Origin: Verrucomicrobiia bacterium | GTDB taxonomy: Bacteria; Verrucomicrobiota; Verrucomicrobiia; Limisphaerales; UBA9464 | Reading direction: 5' to 3' | Length of the DNA: 64,000 nt | Assembly (NCBI GenBank): GCA_019634635.1 | Contig: JAHCBB010000027.1 | Span: 1 to 64,000 of the forward strand | The notes under the pieces: generated by a model | Databases searched by the model: none | The model's input: the letters and a program-made list of their open reading frames with translations, nothing else | Told to the model about the DNA's origin: nothing | Translations under genes and position numbers: made by a program | In this document: positions 1 through 7,517 of the stretch, piece by piece | Position numbering within the stretch: the first letter of the stretch is position 1 | Layout of the letters: each line of letters opens with the position of its first letter

Positions 1-14
1 CCCCCGTCATTCCT

Positions 15-76
15 CACTCATTCCGCCTTCATGCATGCGCGCTGTCCCGATCCATGGTAATGACCAGGAATGAGTG
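15..76. repeat. Short inverted repeat around the first start codon
   Basis: The ten bases CACTCATTCC at 15-24 recur as their reverse complement GGAATGAGTG at 67-76. The second arm covers the ATG at 70. The dyad could be an operator or a weak mRNA hairpin for the gene that starts there. No further support is visible, and the rest of bases 1-69 shows no gene. Confidence 0.3.
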
Positions 77-765
77 GTGACATCGCCCATCCACCCATCG
101 CCGAGCAATCCTGGTTCCGTGAGATCCTGGAAGCCCACGGTTTCGAGCGCACCGGCCCCGGCGAGTACTCCAATGGACGCGCATCCCTGCGCATCACGGG
201 GAGTCGCCTGACGGCAATCCCTGCCGAAGGTGGCCGCCCTTGGCGGTCCGATCTCACCGGCGCCCAACCGGAAGCCGTCCGCACCCTCCTGAGTGCCGTT
301 CTGGCCGCCCCATCCTTCCAGTCCGCCGCACACATGGAGGCAGCCGCCGTCGCCAGGTCGAAAGCCGAGGTCGCCCTCAGCCAGACCGCAGACACCATTG
401 CCCGGGACCCCGACACCCACAGCGCTGTCCACCTCCGCCGCTTCCTCTGTTCCCTGTACAACGGCCACCATCCGGTGAGCCTCTGGCGTCTGAAGGACGT
501 CCTCGACAGCCACCACAACGCCGCCGTGGTCGAAGTCTTCACCGCCTGGATGCAGGGGCATGTCCCCGAGGCAGCCCTTCGCCGCGCCCTGACCGCCTCC
601 GGCGAAATGGACCGCTGGGACACGGTGAAGCTGGGGGCCAAAGACCGCGAACGCCTCGGTGACGCCCTGGGCGCCGTCACCGACCTCGTGAACACCGTCT
701 CACCCGGCCGCCCCACCTTCGAACTCACCCGGGCCAACGGGCTCCTGCGGCAGGTGGTGGATTGA
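70..765 (+). CDS. Hypothetical protein, 231 aa
   Basis: This open frame of 231 codons has codon use like its neighbours. The product looks soluble and largely helical: it has no signal peptide, no membrane segment and no cysteine-pair motif. The N-terminal 60 residues contain a short beta-rich stretch around 'GEYSNGRASLRITG', which is followed by alanine-rich helices. I do not recognise the family. It stands alone, ending about 300 bases before the promoter of the restriction operon, so it need not belong to that operon. Longer overlapping frames exist on the other strand, but they have the usual look of shadows in GC-rich DNA. Confidence 0.6.
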   Translation: MSGDIAHPPIAEQSWFREILEAHGFERTGPGEYSNGRASLRITGSRLTAIPAEGGRPWRSDLTGAQPEAVRTLLSAVLAAPSFQSAAHMEAAAVARSKAEVALSQTADTIARDPDTHSAVHLRRFLCSLYNGHHPVSLWRLKDVLDSHHNAAVVEVFTAWMQGHVPEAALRRALTASGEMDRWDTVKLGAKDRERLGDALGAVTDLVNTVSPGRPTFELTRANGLLRQVVD

Positions 766-1019
766 CTGGGAGCGGCGAAGAAGTGACTCAAAGTCCTCCA
801 CGGTCCTCCTGTGGTGAGGAGAGCGTCGCACGGGAGGCCGAAATGCTCGACCACCGCCTTCGCTGACCGTAGATCGCCCGCCCATTCGGTTCATCGGCTT
901 GAAGTCTTCGCTGATGAGCCGTATCAGCCCCCATGAGGTCAGTTCCAAGCCCGCCCTCGAATTCCGGCGCCTCGCGCTCAGCATGACTTTGGGACGCTAT
1001 GGTGCATTTCACGATTACC

Positions 1020-1068
1020 AAGTGTGACTAAAATCAATAGTTGACAGAGCACACTTAGCTAGTATGCT
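1020..1068 (+). promoter_or_regulatory. Sigma-70-type promoter with flanking dyad, restriction operon
   Basis: TTGACA at 1041-1046 and TATGCT at 1063-1068 are separated by 16 bases, a near-consensus -35/-10 pair. It stands out in an AT-richer patch of the gap from 766 to 1135. AAGTGTG at 1020-1026 is repeated inverted as CACACTT at 1050-1056, bracketing the -35 box, so a repressor or the modification enzyme itself could act here. Transcription would start near 1075 and read into the S-M-R operon. The rest of the gap (766-1019) shows no gene. Confidence 0.6.
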
Positions 1069-1135
1069 GGATCCAAGTTGAGCAACAAGGCGGCCAAGCG
1101 AGAGTTCGCAGAGCCTTTGTTCCAAGTCGCCTTGA

Positions 1136-1759
1136 GTGCGGAATCCAATTTCAAAACGCATGACCGAACTGGGCTCCATGGCCGAAATCCGCATGGGCGC
1201 CACCCTGCGGGGGCGGGACGCGACCCGTCCCGTCCCCAACGGGCGGTTCCAGCTGGTCAGGATTGGCGACATCTCACATGACGGCCAACTGCTGACGGAT
1301 CAGTTCGACCGAATCGATCCTGAAGAATCCGTCAGCGCCGATTTGTTGCTCAGACCGGGTGACGTTCTGTTCCCCAACCGCGGCGCTCGCACGACGGCCT
1401 GCGTCTTCGAACTCAGCCACGCGGATGCCCTGGCCGGGGCCCAGTTCTTCATTCTTCGCCCCGACCCTCAGGTGCTGCTCTCGGATTACCTGGCCTGGTA
1501 TCTCCGAAGTGACGAGGCCGCCCGGCATTTCGACGAACGCCGCACGGGCACCCACGTGAAAATTATCCAAAGCGATGCGCTAAAGACCCTCGGCATCGCG
1601 CTCCCGCCCCTGGGAACACAGAAGAAGATCGCGGAGGCAGCCCGGCTGCAGCTGTCAGAACGCAGCCTGACGGAGCAAATCGCCACCCTGAGAGCCAGGT
1701 TGACCACCGGCCAGCTCCTCCAAGCCGCCAAGAAACTCGCCCATCCAGCCCAAAAATGA
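1136..1759 (+). CDS. Half-size type I restriction specificity (S) subunit
   Basis: The 207-residue product resembles one half of an HsdS protein, with a single target recognition domain and one conserved helical region. The distal part has 'PLPPLGTQKKIAEAA'-like spacing ('ALPPLGTQKKIAEAARL'), followed by a helix ending 'LTTGQLLQ', as at the end of HsdS conserved regions. The middle has the family pattern 'RPGDVLFPNRG'. Full S subunits have about 400 residues and two TRDs, so this protein would have to dimerise to read a bipartite site, as shown for some half-S proteins. The first possible start is GTG 1136, and ATG 1160 is an alternative. Its stop overlaps the hsdM start in ATGA, so the two are translationally coupled. 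A full-size S gene lies further down the same operon. Confidence 0.75.
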   Translation: MRNPISKRMTELGSMAEIRMGATLRGRDATRPVPNGRFQLVRIGDISHDGQLLTDQFDRIDPEESVSADLLLRPGDVLFPNRGARTTACVFELSHADALAGAQFFILRPDPQVLLSDYLAWYLRSDEAARHFDERRTGTHVKIIQSDALKTLGIALPPLGTQKKIAEAARLQLSERSLTEQIATLRARLTTGQLLQAAKKLAHPAQK

Positions 1760-3246
1760 ACCGCATCAATCAATCCGAGATCAACGACGTCGCCTGGCGC
1801 GCCTGTGACACGTTCCGTGGCGTCGTCGATGCCGAGAACTACCGGAACTACATCCTCGTGATGCTCTTCTGGAAATACATGTCCGACGTGTGGCGCGTCC
1901 ATCGCGACGCCTACCTGAAGGAATACCACGGTGACGCGGAGCGCGTGCGCCGGCGCCTCGCCCGCGAGCGCTTCCAGCTTCCGGAGGGTTGCGACTTCTA
2001 CTCCCTCTACGCCCTGCGCAATGAGGCTGACATCGGCGAGCGCATGAATGTCGCCCTTGCCGGCATCGAGGAGGCCAACAAGTCCAAGCTGGAAGGCGTG
2101 TTCCGTGAGGTGGACTTCAATTCCGAATCGAAGCTCGGGCAAACCAAGGACCGCAACGCACGGTTGAAGCTCCTGCTCCAGGACTTTGCCGACCAACGGC
2201 TCGACCTCCGGACTTCCGGCGTGGGCGAGGAGGATGTCATCGGGAACGTGTATGAGTATCTGCTGGAGCGCTTCGCCTCCGATGCCGGCAAAAAGGCGGG
2301 GGAATTCTACACGCCCGGCCAGGTCTCCAGCCTGCTCGCCCGGCTGCTCGCGCCGAAGAAGGGGCAGACGATCTGCGACCCTTCCTGCGGCTCGGGTTCC
2401 CTGCTGATCAAGGTGGGCCGTCAGGCCGATGAGCGCGACTTCGCCCTCTTCGGCCAGGAGATGAACGGCACCACCCATGCCCTCTGCCGAATGAACATGT
2501 TCCTCCACGGCATGGACAACTTCCGCATCGAGTGGGGCGACACCCTGCGGAATCCCCGCCTCATCGAGGGGGACCACCTCATGCGCTTCGACATCGTCGT
2601 GGCGAATCCCCCGTTCTCCCTCGACAAATGGGGACACGAGGACGCGGAGAAGGACCCGTTCCACCGCTATCACCGCGGCCTGCCGCCCCGGTCCAAGGGC
2701 GACTACGCGTTCATCACCCACATGATCGAGACCGCCCGCGAGGGCACCGGCAAGGTCGGCGTCGTCGTCCCGCATGGCGTGCTTTTCCGGGGAGCGGCCG
2801 AGGGCAAAATCCGCCAGCGCCTCATCGAGGAAAACCTGCTGGAGGCCGTGATCGGCCTGCCGGCCAATCTCTTCTTCGGCACCGGCATCCCCGCCGCCAT
2901 CCTGATCTTCAACAAGGGAAAGACCCTGGGCGACGTCCTCTTCATCGACGCCTCCCGTGAGTTCAAGGAGGCCAAGAACCAGAATGTCCTCACCGAGGAG
3001 CACGTGCAGAAGATCGTGGACACCTACCGCGCCTTCCAGACCGTCGAAAAATACGCCTACCGCGCCACCCCGCAGGAGCTCGCCGACAACGACTTCAACC
3101 TCAACATCCCCCGCTACGTGGATACCTTCGAGGAAGAGGCCGAGATCGACCTCGATGCCGTGAAGGCCGACATCACCCGCCTCGAATCCGAACTCGCCAC
3201 CGTGCGGGTCAAGATGGACGGCTACCTCAAGGAACTCGGACTATGA
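1756..3246 (+). CDS. hsdM: Type I restriction-modification methyltransferase subunit (M)
   Basis: This is the N6-adenine DNA methyltransferase subunit of a type I system, which modifies the host site together with S and forms the restriction complex with R. It has 496 residues, normal for HsdM. The N-terminal helical HsdM_N domain starts 'MNRINQSEINDVAWRACDTF'. The SAM-binding motif 'CDPSCGSGSLL' lies near residues 206-217 and the catalytic motif NPPF at 284-287. The C-terminus is a heptad-like helix expected to touch S. The gene starts inside the stop of the half-S gene and ends in an ATGA overlap with rhuM. The last 29 codons (3160-3246) are duplicated, diverged, at 4283-4369 downstream of rhuM. 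Confidence 0.95.
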   Translation: MNRINQSEINDVAWRACDTFRGVVDAENYRNYILVMLFWKYMSDVWRVHRDAYLKEYHGDAERVRRRLARERFQLPEGCDFYSLYALRNEADIGERMNVALAGIEEANKSKLEGVFREVDFNSESKLGQTKDRNARLKLLLQDFADQRLDLRTSGVGEEDVIGNVYEYLLERFASDAGKKAGEFYTPGQVSSLLARLLAPKKGQTICDPSCGSGSLLIKVGRQADERDFALFGQEMNGTTHALCRMNMFLHGMDNFRIEWGDTLRNPRLIEGDHLMRFDIVVANPPFSLDKWGHEDAEKDPFHRYHRGLPPRSKGDYAFITHMIETAREGTGKVGVVVPHGVLFRGAAEGKIRQRLIEENLLEAVIGLPANLFFGTGIPAAILIFNKGKTLGDVLFIDASREFKEAKNQNVLTEEHVQKIVDTYRAFQTVEKYAYRATPQELADNDFNLNIPRYVDTFEEEAEIDLDAVKADITRLESELATVRVKMDGYLKELGL

Positions 3247-4286
3247 ACCCAGCCCCTGACCCGGCCCCGCCGGTGGTCCTCTATCCCGGCCGAAAGGGAC
3301 GGCCCGACTTCGCCCTGCGGGTGGACGGCGGCACCGTCTGGCTGACCCAGGCGGAGATTGCCGACCTGTTCGGAACCACCACGGCCAACGTCAACATCCA
3401 CATCCGCAACATCCTGAAAGAAAAGGAGTTGCCGGATGGTTCAGTTGTTAAGAAATCCTTAATCACTGCCGCCGACGGCAAGAACTACCGCACTAAGCTC
3501 TACCGGCTGGAAATGATCCTCGCCGTCGGCTACCGGGTGCGCTCCCCCCGCGGCACCGAGTTCCGCCAGTGGGCCACCGCCCACCTCGCGGAATACCTGG
3601 TCAAGGGCTTCGTCATGAACGACGAACGCCTCAAAAATCCCGGCGGCGGCTGGGATCACTTCGACGAGCTGCTCGCCCGGATCCGGGAAATCCGGGCGTC
3701 CGAGCAACGCTTCTACCAGAAGGTCCGCGACCTCCTGGCCCTCAGCCGCGATTACCGCGACGACCCGGCCGAGTCCGCCCGCTTCTTCGCCGAGATCCAG
3801 AACAAGATGCTCTTTGCCGTCACCCGGCAAACCGCCGCTGAGCTGGTCCTCCAGCGGGCCGACCCGGCGCTGCCCAACATGAACCTCCAGTCGTGGAGCG
3901 GTTCGCGGGTCCGCAAGACCGACATTTTGGTCGCCAAGAACTACCTCACCGCCGACGAGGTGGACACCCTCAACCGTCTCACCGTGATCTTCCTGGAACA
4001 GGCCGAGCTGCGGGTGAAATCCGGGAAGCTGCTCGATCTCGACTACTGGCGCACCAACGTGGATCGGATGTTGGAATTCAACGAGCGCCCCGTGCTCCAG
4101 GGAGCGGGCCGGGTGAGCCACGAGCGGATGAAGGAGATCGTCTCCCAACGCTACGAGGAGTTCGACGGTCGCCGCCGGGAAACTGAACGCATGGCCGCCG
4201 ACGCCGAGGACTTCCGTGCGCTGGAAGAGACTGCCAAGAGCCTCGAAGCCCAGCAAAAGGCCGCGGAGAGAGGGGAGGAAGCGTGA
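3243..4286 (+). CDS. rhuM: RhuM family protein inserted between hsdM and hsdS
   Basis: The 347-residue protein matches the RhuM family (named from the Salmonella SPI-3 virulence locus). An N-terminal helix-turn-helix-like segment begins at 'TVWLTQAEIADLFG' (residues 31-44), followed by the characteristic 'KLYRLEMILAVGYRVRSPRG' block around residue 90. The rest is helical and ends in a charged coiled coil. RhuM genes are often found within type I restriction loci, but their biochemical role is not established. The start overlaps the hsdM stop (ATGA). The stop overlaps a GTG that opens a micro-ORF. The gene therefore sits as a cassette splitting the usual hsdM-hsdS junction. Confidence 0.85.
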   Translation: MNPAPDPAPPVVLYPGRKGRPDFALRVDGGTVWLTQAEIADLFGTTTANVNIHIRNILKEKELPDGSVVKKSLITAADGKNYRTKLYRLEMILAVGYRVRSPRGTEFRQWATAHLAEYLVKGFVMNDERLKNPGGGWDHFDELLARIREIRASEQRFYQKVRDLLALSRDYRDDPAESARFFAEIQNKMLFAVTRQTAAELVLQRADPALPNMNLQSWSGSRVRKTDILVAKNYLTADEVDTLNRLTVIFLEQAELRVKSGKLLDLDYWRTNVDRMLEFNERPVLQGAGRVSHERMKEIVSQRYEEFDGRRRETERMAADAEDFRALEETAKSLEAQQKAAERGEEA

Positions 4287-4369
4287 AGGCAGACATCACA
4301 CATCTCGAATCCGAAATCGCCGCAGTGCGCCAGAAGCTGCCGGCTTACCTGGAGGAGTTGTGGGTATGA
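4283..4369 (+). CDS. Micro-ORF: diverged duplicate of the HsdM C-terminal tail
   Basis: GTG at 4283, preceded by a strong Shine-Dalgarno sequence AGGGGAGGA at 4271-4279, opens a 28-codon frame that ends TGA at 4369. It aligns without gaps to the last 29 codons of hsdM (3160-3246, stop included). By my count 62 of 87 bases and 18 of 28 residues match, both copies starting VKADIT and sharing LESE. Its GTG overlaps the rhuM stop, and its stop overlaps the ATG of hsdS in ATGA, exactly as an hsdM end would. It most likely couples translation of hsdS to rhuM. A free copy of the M helix that contacts S is another possibility. The divergence argues against a recent tandem duplication and for recombination between related loci. 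Confidence 0.75.
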   Translation: MKADITHLESEIAAVRQKLPAYLEELWV

Positions 4370-5547
4370 AAAAGCTGCACGGCTGGAAAACAACGACGCT
4401 GGGCGAAATTGCCAAGATTGGGGGTGGTTCCGGATTCCCAGATGCTTACCAAGGAATTGAATCAGGTGACTTTCCGTTTATCAAGGTGAGTGACCTGAAT
4501 CTACCCGGCAACGAAAGGCATGTGGTTCATGCCAACAACTGGGTAACGGAAGAAGTTCGACGAAAGCTCAAGGCCAAAGCGCAGCCCAAAGGCTCAATCG
4601 TCTTTGCCAAGGTAGGAGGTGCCATGCTGACTAACAAACGGCGAATGCTCACACGGCCGACGATTATCGACAATAATATGATGGCCCTGGAGGCTGAAAA
4701 CGTTGACCGCCACTATCTGTATCAGTTCATGCTTACCGTGGACTTGGGCAGGTTTCGACAGGAGGGAGCAGTTCCGTCAGTCAATGGTAGCAGAATCGGT
4801 GAAATTGTGATTGATCTCCCGTCCCTCCCCGAACAACGCAGAATCGCCGACATCCTGACGACGTGGGACGATGCCATGACCCAGCTCGACGCCCTCATCG
4901 AAGCCCAGGAGCGCCGCAAGAAGGCCCTCATGCAGCAGCTCATCACCGGCAAGAAACGAGTTCCCGGATTCAAAGGCAAGTGGAAGAAGGTCGCGCTGGG
5001 CGATGTGGCCGAGAACGTCGCAGATCAGAACAAGGGCCGGATGGGGACTGACAGGCTCTTTGGCGTGACAAAGGCTGAAGGGGTCGTGCCCATGCGTGAC
5101 CATGTGAAGGGCGAATCCTTCGACCGTTGCAAACAAGTTGAAACCGACTGGTTTGCCTACAACCCTATGAGAATCAACATCGGCTCCATCGCTCGCTGGA
5201 AGGGGGTTGAAACCGTGATGGTCAGCGGTGACTACGTGGTCTTCCGCTGTCATCCCGGAATGCTCCTGCCATCCTACCTCGATCACCTGCGCCAATCGTG
5301 GATGTGGCAATCGTTTGTGACGCGTGGCGGCAATGGCAGCGTCCGTGTCCGAATCTACTTCTCGGACCTTGCCGAGTTCACCTTCCCGTGTCCTCCGCTC
5401 GACGAGCAGCGCCACATCGCCGCCATCCTCGATACTGCCGACCAGCAACTCATCCTCCTCCGCGCCCAACGCACCGCCCTCGACCAGCAAAAGCGCGGCC
5501 TGATGCAGCGCCTCCTGACGGGAAAAGTTCGAGTAACCGTCGAGTGA
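4366..5547 (+). CDS. hsdS: Type I restriction specificity subunit, full size
   Basis: The 393-residue protein has the two-TRD layout of HsdS. TRD1 covers about residues 10-150. A central conserved region has 'LPEQRRIADIL' and 'LMQQLITGK', TRD2 covers about 205-345, and the distal conserved region has 'LDEQRHIAAIL' and 'LMQRLLTGK'. It determines which bipartite DNA site HsdM methylates and HsdR restricts. I chose ATG 4366 because it has GGAGG at 4351-4355 and overlaps the stop of the upstream micro-ORF. An extension further upstream would run through rhuM in another frame. TRD1 uses less GC-biased codons than hsdM, as expected for exchangeable TRDs. Confidence 0.93.
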   Translation: MKKLHGWKTTTLGEIAKIGGGSGFPDAYQGIESGDFPFIKVSDLNLPGNERHVVHANNWVTEEVRRKLKAKAQPKGSIVFAKVGGAMLTNKRRMLTRPTIIDNNMMALEAENVDRHYLYQFMLTVDLGRFRQEGAVPSVNGSRIGEIVIDLPSLPEQRRIADILTTWDDAMTQLDALIEAQERRKKALMQQLITGKKRVPGFKGKWKKVALGDVAENVADQNKGRMGTDRLFGVTKAEGVVPMRDHVKGESFDRCKQVETDWFAYNPMRINIGSIARWKGVETVMVSGDYVVFRCHPGMLLPSYLDHLRQSWMWQSFVTRGGNGSVRVRIYFSDLAEFTFPCPPLDEQRHIAAILDTADQQLILLRAQRTALDQQKRGLMQRLLTGKVRVTVE

Positions 5548-5578
5548 CTTTCATTCACCAGCCACCGATTCTAACGCT

Positions 5579-6844
5579 ATGCCGCTCATCGAAGGATTCC
5601 GCATTCGCAACTTCCGCACGCTAAAAGACGTGCAACTGGGCAAGCTCTGGAACGACCACAACCAGCGGCTAACTCCCATGACCGTCGTCATCGGTCAAAA
5701 CGGTGTCGGAAAAAGCAGCCTGTTTGATGCTTTCGGGTTTCTCGCCGACTGCCTCAAGCACGGGGTGGAGGAGGCCTGTGACATGAGGCAGCGAGGCGGG
5801 TTTGAGCGGATTCACTCGCGAGGGAGCGACGGTCCGATCGAGTTTGAAGTGTATTACCGTGAAGACGGTAACAATCGTCCCATCACTTACGAACTTTCGA
5901 TCGATGTGAACAAGCGCGACGAGCGCCCCTATGTGGCAAGGGAGCGTCTCAGGCAGCGTCGGAAAGGGCAGAGCAGCGGTCGCCCCTACTCCTTCCTGTG
6001 GCTCTCCGGCGGACGCGGAGTCGCCTGGAAGGGCGAGTATGAAGGCCAGCAGCAGGAGACGATGGACATTGAAGACGTGATCCAGAGTGCCAAGCATGAG
6101 AGTGCGGAAAACGAGGAGGTGCAGTTGGACAGCCCGCGGATGCTTGGCGTGGCCACGCTGGGATCGCTCAAACAGCATCCACGCATCGCCGCCTTCCGGC
6201 GCTTCATTGAAGGCTGGTATTTGAGCTACTTCACGCCCGATGCCGCTCGCAGCTTGCCACTAGCCGGGCCGCAGAAGCACCTCAACATGCACGGCGACAA
6301 TCTGGGCAATGTTGTACAGTTCATGGAGCGTGAGCACAAAGGGCGCTTTCAGCGCATCCTGGACCGGATCGCGAAGAGGATCCCTGGTATTCAGAGGATT
6401 GACACGGAGAGAAGCGCGGATGGACGCCTTTTGCTGCGTTTTAATGACCTCGGGTTTGAAGATCCATTTTATGCGCAGCAGATGTCTGACGGAACGCTGA
6501 AAGTCTTTGCCTATCTGTTGATGCTGGAAGATCCGGACCCGCCTCCTTTCATCTGCATCGAAGAGCCGGAAAACGGTCTTTACCATAAGCTGCTGGCCGC
6601 CTTGGCAAATGAATTCCGCACCCATGCCACCGGCCATAGGGGTAGCTCGCAGGTCTTCATCACCACTCACCAACCTTATTTTGTGGATGCCTTGGCGCCG
6701 GAAGAAGTCTGGATTCTAGAAAAGCAAAAGGATGGCTTCTCCACCGTCCGCCGGGCAAGCGCCGATCCGGTGGTCGTGGAGATGGTCAAACAGGAACTCC
6801 CCCTCGGTGGCCTTTGGTATAGCGACTATCTCGACAGCAAATAG
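5579..6844 (+). CDS. AAA/ABC-type ATPase, OLD/RloA-like
   Basis: The 421-residue protein begins like RecF/OLD-type ATPases ('GFRIRNFRTLKDVQLG'). Its Walker A motif GQNGVGKSS occupies residues 39-47. The Walker B region is 'FICIEEPENGLYH' with the catalytic acids at about E328-E329, followed by a switch histidine in 'TTHQPYFVDAL' near residue 364. This resembles AAA_15/AAA_21 proteins of anti-phage systems and RloA, which is linked to type I loci in Campylobacter. No nuclease domain is fused to it. The next gene, three bases downstream, looks like the missing TOPRIM effector. It lies between hsdS and hsdR, 31 bases after hsdS, so it is co-transcribed with the restriction genes. Confidence 0.85.
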   Translation: MPLIEGFRIRNFRTLKDVQLGKLWNDHNQRLTPMTVVIGQNGVGKSSLFDAFGFLADCLKHGVEEACDMRQRGGFERIHSRGSDGPIEFEVYYREDGNNRPITYELSIDVNKRDERPYVARERLRQRRKGQSSGRPYSFLWLSGGRGVAWKGEYEGQQQETMDIEDVIQSAKHESAENEEVQLDSPRMLGVATLGSLKQHPRIAAFRRFIEGWYLSYFTPDAARSLPLAGPQKHLNMHGDNLGNVVQFMEREHKGRFQRILDRIAKRIPGIQRIDTERSADGRLLLRFNDLGFEDPFYAQQMSDGTLKVFAYLLMLEDPDPPPFICIEEPENGLYHKLLAALANEFRTHATGHRGSSQVFITTHQPYFVDALAPEEVWILEKQKDGFSTVRRASADPVVVEMVKQELPLGGLWYSDYLDSK

Positions 6845-6847
6845 GCC

Positions 6848-7498
6848 ATGCACTTCGAGTTCCTCACAGAGGACCAGTCTGGCAAACAGATGCTGGAACT
6901 GCTGCTTCCGAAACTGCTGCCCGACGAAGGCGCTCACACCTACAGGGTGCATCCTTACAAGGGCATCGGCCGCATTCCAAAAGGCATGAAGCCGTCAGCG
7001 GATGCGAGCAAACGCATCCTTCTGGACCAACTCCCGCGTCTGCTGGCCGGGTATGGAAAAGCCTCTGCAAGTTCTCCTGCGGTGGTGATCGTCGTCTGTG
7101 ATCTGGATGATCGGAACAAGGCTGGCTTTGAGAAGGAACTCAAAGCTCTGACAACCACCATCCGCCCATGCCCGGCCCACGCCTTCTGCCTAGCCATTGA
7201 GGAGGGTGAGGCGTGGCTTCTTGGGGATCAGCCCGCGATTCGGGCCGCTTACCCAACGGCAAAGAACTCGGTGATGACGAATTACGAACAGGATTCCATC
7301 TGCGGAACGTGGGAGTGTCTGGCGGATGCGGTTTACCCCGGCGGTTCCGAATCGCTCAAAAAGGAGGGATGGATGCGGATTGGTCAGGAGAAATGCAACT
7401 GGGCGCAGAACATCACACCGCACATGCAGGCCGATCAGAATCGGTCTCCCAGCTTCAATCAATTCATGGCCACGGTGTTGGCGTTTGCCGCAGACTGA
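6848..7498 (+). CDS. TOPRIM-like effector, DUF4276 type, partner of the ATPase
   Basis: The 216-residue protein starts with a beta strand carrying an acid ('FEFLTEDQSG', E8). Residues near 80-90 give 'VVIVVCDLDDRN', a DxD motif after a hydrophobic strand, then 'CLAIEEGEAWLLGD', which is typical of the DUF4276 family. These features fit a TOPRIM fold nuclease with its metal-binding acids kept. Together with the ATPase three bases upstream it would make a split OLD-like or PARIS-like pair, in which the ATPase senses infection and the TOPRIM protein damages nucleic acid. That role is inferred from family resemblance. The gene ends 19 bases before hsdR. Confidence 0.7.
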   Translation: MHFEFLTEDQSGKQMLELLLPKLLPDEGAHTYRVHPYKGIGRIPKGMKPSADASKRILLDQLPRLLAGYGKASASSPAVVIVVCDLDDRNKAGFEKELKALTTTIRPCPAHAFCLAIEEGEAWLLGDQPAIRAAYPTAKNSVMTNYEQDSICGTWECLADAVYPGGSESLKKEGWMRIGQEKCNWAQNITPHMQADQNRSPSFNQFMATVLAFAAD

Positions 7499-7517
7499 CG
7501 GTGAAGATTCCAACTTC

